From contig SLKB01000353.1 in NCBI GenBank assembly GCA_007134805.1, positions 1-11,957 of the forward strand: a stretch of DNA of 11,957 bases, read 5' to 3'. The notes beneath the pieces are model-generated. The model did no database searches and was not told where the DNA came from. It saw only the letters and a list, made by a program, of their open reading frames with translations. How positions within the stretch are numbered: the first letter of the stretch is position 1; every line of letters begins with the position of its first letter. The DNA is from Paracoccaceae bacterium (GTDB lineage: Bacteria > Pseudomonadota > Alphaproteobacteria > Rhodobacterales > Rhodobacteraceae). Of the stretch, positions 1 to 7,123 are shown piece by piece. The position numbers and the translations under genes are program-made.

Positions 1-441
1 GAGAACATGATGTCCGGCACAGTGATCATCGAGGGCGATGCAAGCCAGTATGCCGGCGCCACCGGGCGCGGGGGATTGCTGGTCGTCAAGGGCAACGCTG
101 CGTCGCGCTGTGGAATCTCGATGAAAGGGATCGACATCGTGGTGCAGGGCAATATCGGGCATATGTCAGCGTTCATGGGACAGGCTGGAAATCTGGTCGT
201 CTGCGGCGATGCAGGCGAGGCGCTGGGCGATTCGCTCTATGAGGCGCGGCTGTTCGTACGCGGCGCGGTCAAGAGCCTCGGCGCCGATTGCATCGAGAAG
301 GAGATGCGTGCCGAACATCTCGACATCTTGCGCGATCTGCTGGGGCGCTCCGGGATTGATGCGCGGCCAGAGGAATTTCGCCGCTATGGATCAGCCCGGA
401 AGCTTTATAATTTCGACATCGACAATGCCGCGGCCTATTGA
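1..441 (+). CDS. mgsB: GXGXG-domain glutamate-synthase-like subunit, probable N-methylglutamate synthase subunit B (MgsB/GlxC), 5' truncated by window edge
   Basis: The frame is open from base 1 (Glu-Asn before the first Met at 7), so the gene starts outside the window; about 146 C-terminal residues remain of a family usually near 220-230. The visible part is a run of glycine-spaced beta-helix repeats (GDASQYAGATGRGG, GNAASRCGISMKG, GNIGHMSAFMGQAG, GDAGEALGDSLYEA), the GXGXG fold of the C-terminal domain of glutamate synthase large subunits. The tail FRRYGSARKLYNFDIDNA is typical of stand-alone MgsB/GlxC proteins. In the N-methylglutamate pathway this non-catalytic subunit assembles with an amidotransferase (MgsA) and an FMN subunit (MgsC). 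It ends 12 nt before the mgsC-like gene, so the two are surely cotranscribed. The family call is strong; substrate is inferred from the neighbours. Confidence 0.88.
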   Translation, partial: ENMMSGTVIIEGDASQYAGATGRGGLLVVKGNAASRCGISMKGIDIVVQGNIGHMSAFMGQAGNLVVCGDAGEALGDSLYEARLFVRGAVKSLGADCIEKEMRAEHLDILRDLLGRSGIDARPEEFRRYGSARKLYNFDIDNAAAY

Positions 442-453
442 AGGGGCAGAGCC

Positions 454-1791
454 ATGACCGACCCCACCCCACCCCGGACCGTGCCGCGCATGTCGGCCAC
501 CTTCACGCCCGAAATCAACGCCGAGATCCGGCGTGCGGCGGCGACCGGGATCTATGACATCCGCGGCGGTGGCGCGAAGCGGCGCGTGCCGCATTTCGAC
601 GATCTGCTGTTTCTGGGCGCCTCGGTCAGCCGCTACCCGCTGGAAGGCTACCGCGAGCGCTGCGACACAAATGTGACGCTGGGCACGCGCTTTGCGAAAA
701 ACCCTGTCGAGCTCGACATTCCCATCACGATCGCCGGGATGAGTTTCGGCGCGCTTTCCGCACAGGCGAAAGAGGCGCTGGGGCGCGGCGCCTCGGGCGC
801 GGGCACCTCGACCACCACAGGCGATGGCGGCATGACCCAAGAAGAGCGGGTCCATTCCTCGAAGCTCGTCTATCAATACCTGCCCTCGCGCTACGGGATG
901 AACCCCGACGATCTGCGCCGCGCGGACGCGATCGAGGTGGTGGTGGGGCAAGGCGCGAAACCCGGCGGAGGCGGCATGCTGCTCGGCCAGAAGATCTCTG
1001 ACCGCGTAGCCGAGATGCGCACCCTGCCCAAGGGGATCGACCAGCGCTCGGCCTGTCGCCACCCGGACTGGACGGGCCCCGACGATCTGGAAATCAAGAT
1101 CATGGAGCTGCGCGAGATCACTGGCTGGCGGGTGCCGATCTATGTCAAGATCGGCGGAACGCGGCCATATTACGATGTCGCGCTTGCGGTGAAGGCCGGC
1201 GCGGATGTGGTGGTGCTCGACGGGATGCAGGGCGGAACAGCCGCCACGCAGGATGTGTTCATCGAACATGTGGGGCTGCCCACGCTCGCCTGCATCCGCC
1301 CGGCGGTGCGCGCGCTTCAGGATCTGGGCCTGCACCGAGAGGTGCAGCTTGTGGTCTCCGGCGGCATCCGGACGGGCGCCGATGTCGCCAAGGCGCTCGC
1401 ACTGGGCGCGGATGCGGTCTCTATCGGGACGGCTGCGATGATCGCAATTGGTGACAATGACCCGAAATACGAGGCCGACTATCAGGCGCTGGGCAGCACA
1501 GCCGGCGCCTATGACGACTGGCATGAAGGGCGCGATCCAGCCGGCATCACCACGCAGGACCCCGACCTCGCGGCACGGCTCGACCCGGTCGAGGCGGGGC
1601 GGCGCTTGCGCAACTACCTCAAGGTCATGACGCTCGAGGCGCAGACCATCTCGCGCGCCTGTGGCCACAATCATCTGCACAATCTGGAACCCGAGGATCT
1701 CTGCGCCCTGACGATGGAAGCCGCCGCGATGGCGCAGGTGCCGCTTGCGGGAACGGACTGGTTTCCGGGCAAGCCGGGGGCAGGCTTCTAG
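454..1791 (+). CDS. mgsC: FMN-binding glutamate synthase family protein, probable N-methylglutamate synthase subunit C (MgsC/GlxD)
   Basis: This 445-residue protein matches the FMN-binding central domain (domain 2) of glutamate synthase as a separate polypeptide. In the N-methylglutamate pathway this subunit carries the synthase reaction that forms N-methylglutamate, acting in the cytoplasm with MgsA and MgsB. Visible TIM-barrel features are GMSFGALS (95-102), the glycine-rich GQGAKPGGGGMLLG (165-178), VKIGG with Lys232, LDGMQGGTAA (255-264) and the FMN-phosphate loop SGGIRTGADVAKALALGADA (302-321). The end, with ACGHNHLHNLEPEDL and PLAGTDWFPG, is characteristic of the MgsC/GlxD group. The five cysteines (70, 201, 280, 403, 417) are scattered, so the clustered ligands of the GltB [3Fe-4S] centre are absent. 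The ATG start is supported by GAAGGGG 7 nt upstream. An ordinary glutamate-forming role cannot be excluded from sequence alone. Confidence 0.9.
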   Translation: MTDPTPPRTVPRMSATFTPEINAEIRRAAATGIYDIRGGGAKRRVPHFDDLLFLGASVSRYPLEGYRERCDTNVTLGTRFAKNPVELDIPITIAGMSFGALSAQAKEALGRGASGAGTSTTTGDGGMTQEERVHSSKLVYQYLPSRYGMNPDDLRRADAIEVVVGQGAKPGGGGMLLGQKISDRVAEMRTLPKGIDQRSACRHPDWTGPDDLEIKIMELREITGWRVPIYVKIGGTRPYYDVALAVKAGADVVVLDGMQGGTAATQDVFIEHVGLPTLACIRPAVRALQDLGLHREVQLVVSGGIRTGADVAKALALGADAVSIGTAAMIAIGDNDPKYEADYQALGSTAGAYDDWHEGRDPAGITTQDPDLAARLDPVEAGRRLRNYLKVMTLEAQTISRACGHNHLHNLEPEDLCALTMEAAAMAQVPLAGTDWFPGKPGAGF

Positions 1792-1863
1792 CGACGCTGC
1801 CACGCGCCGGGCCGCGCTCGGTGCTGCGCCTGCAACAAAGACGTGATTAACAGGGACAGGATG

Positions 1864-3195
1864 ATGACACAGGATCTGGCGAGTTTCGCGGCCGAGCACG
1901 GCATCAAGTATTTCATGATCTCATTCACGGACCTCTTCGGTGGGCAGCGCGCGAAACTCGTCCCCACGCAGGCCATCGCCGAGATGCAGCAAGACGGCGC
2001 GGGCTTTGCGGGTTTCGCGACCTGGCTCGACCTCACACCCGCCCACCCCGACATGCTCGCCGTGCCGGACCCTGCATCCGTGATCCAGATCCCGTGGAAG
2101 CCAGAGGTTGCCTGGGTCGCTGCCGATTGCATGATGGAAGCCCAGCCCGTCGCCCAAGCGCCGCGTAATGTCCTCCATAGTCAGATCGCAGAGGCCGCGA
2201 GCGAAGGGCTGCATGTCAAGACCGGGGTCGAGGCCGAGTTCTTCCTGCTCACCCCAGATGGCGCGCAGATCTCGGACCCGATGGATACCGCCGAAAAACC
2301 CTGCTACGATCAACAGGCGATCATGCGCCGCTACGATGTGGTGCGCGAGGTCTGCGATTACATGCTCGATCTGGGCTGGGGACCCTACCAGAACGACCAT
2401 GAGGACGCGAATGGCCAGTTCGAGATGAACTGGGACTTCGACGATGCGCTCGCCACTGCGGACAAGCACAGCTTCTTCAAGTTCATGATCAAGTCGGTGG
2501 CGGAAAAGCACGGCCTGCGCGCGACCTTCATGCCCAAGCCGATCAAGGGGCTCACGGGGAATGGCTGCCATGTACATGTCTCGGTCTGGGATGCGCCGGG
2601 AAGGGGTCAGGGCCGGAACGCCTTTGCAACCGAAAACGGCACCGGGCCGACGGCCGATCTGGGTCTCTCGGAGCAGGGGGCGCATTTCCTCGGCGGGATC
2701 ATGAAACATGCCACAGCGATGGCGGCGCTGACCAATCCTACCGTGAACAGCTACAAGCGCATCAACGCGCCGCGCACTCTCTCCGGGGCGACATGGGCCC
2801 CGAACTCGGTCACGTGGACGGGAAACAACCGCACGCATATGGTCCGGGTGCCGGGCCCGGGGCGGTTCGAACTGCGACTGCCCGACGGGGCGGCAAACCC
2901 CTATCTTTTGCAGGCCGTGGTGATCGCTGCCGGGCTCAGTGGCATCCGCAGCAAGGCCGATCCTGGCAAACGCTGGGATATCGACATGTATGCCGAGGGC
3001 CACAAGGTCGAGGATGCGCCAAAGCTACCCCTCAATCTGCTTGACGCGCTGCGCGCCTTCGAGGCCGATGAGGAACTGGTGGCGATGATGGGCGCGGAGT
3101 TTGCAAGCGCCTTCCTGAAGCTTAAGCGCGAAGAGTGGAACTCTTTCGTGTCGCATTTCAGCCGCTGGGAGCGTGATCACACGCTCGACATCTGA
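1864..3195 (+). CDS. glnT: Type III glutamate-ammonia ligase family, probable gamma-glutamylmethylamide synthetase (GlnT/GmaS)
   Basis: An ATP-dependent ligase that joins ammonia (GlnT) or methylamine (GmaS) to the gamma-carboxyl of glutamate. Next to mgsBC, gamma-glutamylmethylamide synthesis is the likelier role. Glutamine synthetase motifs are clear (numbering from Met at 1864): GVEAEFFLL with Glu123/Glu125 and GQFEMNW with Glu187 for metal binding, GNGCHVHVS (232-240), NPTVNSYKRI (291-300), NNRTHMVRVPGPGRFELRLP (321-340) and NPYLLQA (345-351). The length of 443 residues fits the type III group. A GTG at 1843 is in frame, but the AGGG at 1852-1855 lies 5 nt before ATG 1861 and 8 nt before ATG 1864, and family proteins begin close to the DLASFAAEHGIKYF segment, so I prefer 1864 (1861 equally possible). 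It follows mgsC by about 70 bp with no convincing promoter between them. Sequence alone does not separate GmaS from GlnT. Confidence 0.9.
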   Translation: MTQDLASFAAEHGIKYFMISFTDLFGGQRAKLVPTQAIAEMQQDGAGFAGFATWLDLTPAHPDMLAVPDPASVIQIPWKPEVAWVAADCMMEAQPVAQAPRNVLHSQIAEAASEGLHVKTGVEAEFFLLTPDGAQISDPMDTAEKPCYDQQAIMRRYDVVREVCDYMLDLGWGPYQNDHEDANGQFEMNWDFDDALATADKHSFFKFMIKSVAEKHGLRATFMPKPIKGLTGNGCHVHVSVWDAPGRGQGRNAFATENGTGPTADLGLSEQGAHFLGGIMKHATAMAALTNPTVNSYKRINAPRTLSGATWAPNSVTWTGNNRTHMVRVPGPGRFELRLPDGAANPYLLQAVVIAAGLSGIRSKADPGKRWDIDMYAEGHKVEDAPKLPLNLLDALRAFEADEELVAMMGAEFASAFLKLKREEWNSFVSHFSRWERDHTLDI

Positions 3196-3255
3196 GGTCA
3201 GCAGGGCGCGGTACGCGCGGCCCGTGGTCTGCAGGATCACGCCCCATGCCAAGTC

Positions 3256-3279
3256 TCAGGCGCGCGGCGCGCGGCCTGA
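3256..3279. terminator. Strong GC hairpin at the convergent junction, possible bidirectional terminator
   Basis: Bases 3256-3261 (TCAGGC) pair with 3274-3279 (GCCTGA), and 3262-3265 pair with 3269-3272. This gives a 10-bp stem with a single bulged G (3273) and a 3-nt loop. The first three bases are the soxG stop codon read on the - strand. On the + strand the stem is followed by TTGTTG, a weak U-tract for transcripts leaving the glutamine synthetase gene; on the - strand there is no T-run. A smaller 5-bp stem with loop GTA lies at 3206-3218, just past the + strand stop. Termination function is inferred from position and stem strength only. Confidence 0.4.
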
Positions 3280-3837
3280 TTGTTGCGACCGTGCGGCAGT
3301 GACTATCGCGTGATGCAGACTTCGCGCGGTCGAGCGCGGCGCGTAAATCGTCGCATGCCCAGCGTGACGGAGCAGGTAGCACCCCATGTGATCGATTACA
3401 GTACGTCGGGCAGTTCCGGGTGCCATGCCCGCATGGTCTAGATTGCTCAGCCGCTCCAGCAGAGGCGCAAGGTCTGGCGCGCTCAGGTCAAAGCGCACCC
3501 AGGCATCGGTCTGCTCGGTCACGCTCGCCCTTGCGCCAAGCACTGTGCGCAGAGCGAGCGCGAGGTCGCGGGCCGGATCGAAGGGCGCCTCGATCATCCA
3601 GCTCTCGGCGCCAATCCAGAAGGCGCCATGCTGCGGCCCCTGCGCATGGCGCGCGACCTCCGGGCAGGGCGCGCCGAGGAGATCGGCCAGGATTTCGCGG
3701 CAGTCATGCCCCTCACCCGCACGCGCGGTCACCGAGGCGAGCGCCCAGTCCGGTGCGTCGGTGATCACAACGGCGCCGATGGTGTCTTCGCGCGGGGTAC
3801 TCGCGCCGAGCCCAGTGAGAGGCGAGAGGTCATGCAC
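3256..3837 (-). CDS. soxG: Sarcosine oxidase gamma subunit family protein (SoxG; equivalent to N-methylglutamate dehydrogenase MgdD)
   Basis: The smallest GcvT/YgfZ-like subunit of heterotetrameric sarcosine oxidase. It packs against the alpha subunit's folate domain and has no cofactor of its own in the known complex. The protein is 193 residues, the normal size. Supporting motifs are the opening HDLSPLTGLG and the C-terminal ARRTVIDHMGCYLLR followed by TIYAPRSTARSLHHAI. An upstream ATG at 3894 would add 19 residues lying inside soxA and unlike the family start. The GTG at 3837-3835 instead has AAGGAG 9 nt upstream, gives the family-like N terminus, and overlaps the soxA stop by 8 nt, implying translational coupling. 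It is the last gene of the - strand operon and meets the + strand genes head-on. Confidence 0.85.
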   Translation of the reverse strand: MHDLSPLTGLGASTPREDTIGAVVITDAPDWALASVTARAGEGHDCREILADLLGAPCPEVARHAQGPQHGAFWIGAESWMIEAPFDPARDLALALRTVLGARASVTEQTDAWVRFDLSAPDLAPLLERLSNLDHAGMAPGTARRTVIDHMGCYLLRHAGHATIYAPRSTARSLHHAIVTAARSQQSGRAPRA

Positions 3838-6775
3838 GAAGGCGCGCTCCTTCAGGATCGATGAAATGTGGCGAGGTGATCTCCACCTCGACATCCTGGC
3901 CGGTGAGCGGGCTTGCCGCGCGCAGCACCTCGCCTATCCGCGCCTGACCGTTCTTCAGCAAGCCGAGCGCGATGTAGGATTGCAGCGAGGGCGAGTAGCA
4001 GGCCGAGGTCAGATAGCCCAGATCATTGGCGGCGACCGGCTTTGCGCCGCGCTCCAGCAGATGTGCACCGGCCGGGATGCGCGTCTGCGGGGACTTTGGC
4101 CGAACACCGACCAGATGCAGCGCGTCGGGGCCATTCAGCCCCTCGCGCCGCGACAGGACCGCACCGATACTGTCCTTGTTCCTGCTCACCATCCGCCCGA
4201 GCCCCAGATTGAGCGCTGTGGTCTGGCCGTTCAGCTCATTGCCCGCGACATGCCCCTTCTCGATCCGCATGACGCCCAGCGCCTCGGTGCCGTAGGGGGT
4301 GATGTTGAACTCTGCCCCCGCAGCCATGATCCGGCGCATGAGCGCATCGCCGTAGCGCGTGGGCACCGCGAGCTCATAGGCCAGCTCGCCCGAGAAGGAG
4401 ATGCGGAACAGCCGCGCGCGACACCCCCCGCAGATGGTCAGCTCGGCGCAGGCCATGAAGGGAAAGCCCTCGTTCGAGATGTCGAAGTCAGGGTCCACTA
4501 GCTTTTGCAGCAGCCGCCGCGCATTCGGCCCGGCGATGGCGTATTGCGCCCAGGCCTCGGTTGTCGAAATCAGCTGCACATCCATCTCAGGCCAGAGGCA
4601 TTGGCGCGCGAATTCCATGTGGCGATAGACGGGGACGGCGTTGGCCGTGGTGGTGGTGACGACAAAATGATCCTCCGCCATCCGCGCTGCGGTGCCGTCA
4701 TCAAAGGCGATCCCGTCCTCGCGCAGCATCAGCCCGTAGCGAACCCGCCCGACCGCAAGCTTCGAGAAGGCATTGCAATAGATGCGATTGAGAAACGCCG
4801 CCGCATCGCTCCCCTGCACGTCGATCTTGCCAAGCGTCGTGACATCGCAGACACCGAGGCTCTTGCGCGTCGCCAGGACCTCGCGGTCGACGCTCTCGCG
4901 CCACTGCGACTCGCCGGGCCGAGGGAAGTATTGCGCCCGCAGCCACAGGCCCGCTTCGACGAAGACAGCCCCCTGCTCCGTAGCCCAGTGATGGCTCGGC
5001 GTCAGGCGGGCGGGGCGAAACAGCGCGCCCCTCGCCCGCCCGGCGAGCGCGCCCAGTGTCACTGGCGTATAAGGCGGGCGGAACATGGTGGTGCCTGTCT
5101 GCGCGATGCTCTGGCCAGTCAGTTCGGCCATGACCGCAAGCCCGCCCATATTCGCAGTCTTGCCCTGATCGGTCGCCATGCCAAGCGTAGTATAACGCTT
5201 GAGATGCTCGACCGCGCGAAACCCCTCCTGGTGGGCGAGCCGGATATCCTTGACCGTCACATCATTCTGGAAATCCAGCCACGCGCGGCCCTTGGCCGCC
5301 ACATGCCAGAAGGGCGTGATGCGGATGGGCGCATCTTCGGCCTGCGGCAGGTCGGGCGCGCGCGCAGCAAGCCCGAGCGCGTCGAGCGCGTCACGCGCCT
5401 CAAGCGCGCCAGTCTCCAGCGCGGCATGCGTGCTGAAGGCACCGCCCGCCGCCCCGGCAACGCCGAGGCCCGGCGGCAAAGCGCGCCCTGGTACGAAGGC
5501 TGCGATCTTTTCGCGCCATTCGGGGCGGGCGCCTTGGTGACAACACAGCGCGACATTGGGGTTCCACCCGCCCGAGACGCCCAGTCCGCCGACCGCGATC
5601 CTGCGGAGCTCACCGCTCGCCAGCCGCACTGTGATCTCGCGCAGCCCGAGCCGCCCGCGACTGCCGGTCACCTGCGCGCCCTTCAGCAGCTCGACCCCCG
5701 GCAGATCAGGCGCCTTCGCGCGCGCGTCAATGAGGGCGGCGACCTCCACCCCATGGGCCTGCAGATCAGCCACCGTGCGATGGCCATCGTCGTTGTTCGT
5801 GAAGACAGCAACCCGACCCGCCGGTGCAGCGGCCCAGCGATTTGCATAGGCCCGCAAGGCGCCCGCGGTCAGGATGCCGGGCCGGTCATTGTCTGCAAAT
5901 GCAATGGGACGCTCGATCGCGCCCGCACACAGCAGCGCGCGCCGAGAGGTGATGCGCCACAGGATCTGGCGGGGCTGGTCTTTGGCGGGCCGGGCAAGAT
6001 GGTCGGCCACCCGCTCGATGGCGCCATAGATCCCGTGATCGAAGGCGCCGAAGACCGTGCAGCGCGGCAACATACGGACATTGGGCAGGCTCACCAGTTC
6101 TGCCGCGGCCTGCGCGGCCCAGTCGCTGCCGGCCATATGGGCGATGCAGATGCGCTCGGCATTCAGGCGGCCGCCGAGGCGGAAATCCTCATCGGCAAGG
6201 ATCACCCGCGCGCCCGCACGCCCGGCGGTAAGTGCCGCCATCAGTCCGGCGGGACCGGCGCCAATGACCAGAAGATCGCAATGCAGATAGCCCTTGTCAT
6301 AGCTGTCAGGATCCGGGCGGGCCGTGATTGCACCCAGACCGGCAGCGCGGCGGATGAGCGGCTCGTAGAGCTTTTCCCAGAACGACGCGGGCCACATGAA
6401 GGTCTTGTAGTAGAAGCCCGCCGTCAGCAGGTTCGAAAGGCGGTCATTTACGGCAAGCGCGTCGAAGCGCAGGCTCGGCCAGGCGTTCTGGGACCGCGCC
6501 TGCAATCCGTCATGCAGTTCGATCATGGTCGCACGCGTATTGGGTTCCTGCCGGTCGCCAGTGCGCAACTCGACAAGCGCGTTGGGCTCTTCACTGCCGG
6601 CGGTCAGAACGCCGCGCGGGCGATGATACTTGAACGACCGGCCCATCAGCCGCACACCATTGGCCATCAGCGCCGACGCCAGCGTGTCACCGGGATGACC
6701 CGTGAACACCTTCCTATTGAAACGGAAGCCGATCGTGGTGGTGCGGTCAATATGGCCGCCACTCTTGAGCCTCAT
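3830..6775 (-). CDS. soxA: Sarcosine oxidase alpha subunit family protein (SoxA; equivalent to N-methylglutamate dehydrogenase MgdC)
   Basis: The 981-residue alpha subunit binds a dinucleotide in its N-terminal half and carries a C-terminal aminomethyltransferase (GcvT) domain that transfers the methyl-derived carbon to tetrahydrofolate. The N-terminal part (about 10-100) has the SoxA signature GRSFKYHRPRGVLTAGSEEP. The Rossmann motif VIGAGPAGL is at 170-178, and CAGAIERPIAFADNDRPG at 283-300 resembles other FAD/NAD oxidoreductases of this class. From about 600 the GcvT-like region shows GVCDVTTLGKIDVQGSDAAA (641-660), SFSGELAYEL (793-802) and TPYGTEALGVMRIEKGH (826-842). Length and layout match complete SoxA/MgdC, with no truncation. 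Its ATG overlaps the soxD stop by 4 nt (ATGA). Whether the physiological substrate is sarcosine or N-methylglutamate is set mainly by the beta subunit; the nearby mgs genes favour N-methylglutamate. Confidence 0.95.
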   Translation of the reverse strand: MRLKSGGHIDRTTTIGFRFNRKVFTGHPGDTLASALMANGVRLMGRSFKYHRPRGVLTAGSEEPNALVELRTGDRQEPNTRATMIELHDGLQARSQNAWPSLRFDALAVNDRLSNLLTAGFYYKTFMWPASFWEKLYEPLIRRAAGLGAITARPDPDSYDKGYLHCDLLVIGAGPAGLMAALTAGRAGARVILADEDFRLGGRLNAERICIAHMAGSDWAAQAAAELVSLPNVRMLPRCTVFGAFDHGIYGAIERVADHLARPAKDQPRQILWRITSRRALLCAGAIERPIAFADNDRPGILTAGALRAYANRWAAAPAGRVAVFTNNDDGHRTVADLQAHGVEVAALIDARAKAPDLPGVELLKGAQVTGSRGRLGLREITVRLASGELRRIAVGGLGVSGGWNPNVALCCHQGARPEWREKIAAFVPGRALPPGLGVAGAAGGAFSTHAALETGALEARDALDALGLAARAPDLPQAEDAPIRITPFWHVAAKGRAWLDFQNDVTVKDIRLAHQEGFRAVEHLKRYTTLGMATDQGKTANMGGLAVMAELTGQSIAQTGTTMFRPPYTPVTLGALAGRARGALFRPARLTPSHHWATEQGAVFVEAGLWLRAQYFPRPGESQWRESVDREVLATRKSLGVCDVTTLGKIDVQGSDAAAFLNRIYCNAFSKLAVGRVRYGLMLREDGIAFDDGTAARMAEDHFVVTTTTANAVPVYRHMEFARQCLWPEMDVQLISTTEAWAQYAIAGPNARRLLQKLVDPDFDISNEGFPFMACAELTICGGCRARLFRISFSGELAYELAVPTRYGDALMRRIMAAGAEFNITPYGTEALGVMRIEKGHVAGNELNGQTTALNLGLGRMVSRNKDSIGAVLSRREGLNGPDALHLVGVRPKSPQTRIPAGAHLLERGAKPVAANDLGYLTSACYSPSLQSYIALGLLKNGQARIGEVLRAASPLTGQDVEVEITSPHFIDPEGARLRA
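3847..3852 (-). promoter_or_regulatory. Shine-Dalgarno site fixing the GTG start of soxG
   Basis: AAGGAG on the - strand lies 9 nt upstream of the GTG at 3837-3835, inside the last codons of soxA. It supports the GTG rather than the upstream in-frame ATG at 3894, and the overlap suggests soxG is translated by ribosomes finishing soxA. Confidence 0.6.
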
Positions 6776-7059
6776 CTGCCCCGCCCCCGTGCACGGGCGA
6801 AATCGCGGGCCAGTTCAACCTTGACGATCTCATGGGTGCGCGTGTTGCGGGTGACGACGAGCCAGGACCGGTCGCCCTGCTCATGGAACCACAACTCGCG
6901 ATGCAAGCCGGCAGGATTGTCGCGCGGGTAGACATGCTCGTAGAAGGCTGCCTCTGCGCCCTCGGCCATCCCGTCGGGTCGGTCAATCAGACAGGCATCG
7001 CCCTTGTAGACGAATTCCTGCGCATCGCAGGGGCCGAGCAGAGGGTGTTCGATCAACAT
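6772..7059 (-). CDS. soxD: Sarcosine oxidase delta subunit family protein (SoxD; equivalent to MgdB), lacking canonical zinc cysteines
   Basis: A 95-residue delta subunit, the usual size. In heterotetrameric sarcosine oxidase this small subunit binds zinc and helps hold the complex together. The family core is visible: QEFVYKGDA (14-22), YPRDNPAGLHRELWFHEQG (44-62) and NTRTHEIV (72-79). From memory, the ligands in characterised sarcosine oxidase are Cys6, Cys9, His59 and Cys63. Here the start is MLIEHPLLGPCDAQEF, placing His5 and Leu8 where the cysteines belong, and position 63 is Asp; only His59 is kept. Cys11 and Cys23 are the only cysteines. The zinc site is therefore lost or rebuilt. ATG is preceded by AAGAGAG 7 nt upstream; soxB ends 64 bp earlier and soxA overlaps by 4 nt. 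Confidence 0.9.
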   Translation of the reverse strand: MLIEHPLLGPCDAQEFVYKGDACLIDRPDGMAEGAEAAFYEHVYPRDNPAGLHRELWFHEQGDRSWLVVTRNTRTHEIVKVELARDFARARGRGR

Positions 7060-7123
7060 GCTGGCACTCTCTTGCTCGGCTTGTATATGTCATGGGACAA
7101 CGCGGGAAAGATCATGGATGGCC

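Noticed and set aside
1843..1863. GTG at 1843 as the start of the glutamine synthetase relative
   Set aside because: The AGGG site falls downstream of it and correctly upstream of ATG 1861/1864, and the extra residues do not resemble the family N terminus.
391..1899. 502-codon open frame on the - strand opposite mgsC
   Set aside because: The + strand frame encodes a clear FMN-binding synthase subunit. The reverse frame is low-complexity and His/Arg-rich with no family match, and spans three real genes and their gaps.
4505..6931. Very long open frame (808 codons) on the + strand opposite soxA
   Set aside because: It lies wholly antisense to a well-supported 981-residue SoxA with continuous family motifs. 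Its translation is Arg/Ala/Gln-rich with no recognisable domain. Long antisense frames are common in GC-rich codon usage.
7088..7099. Interrupted palindrome TGTCATGGGACA in the soxB-soxD gap
   Set aside because: Only 4-bp arms. It resembles a GntR half-site pattern but sits between two operon genes where an operator would make little sense, and there is no second copy near an expected promoter.
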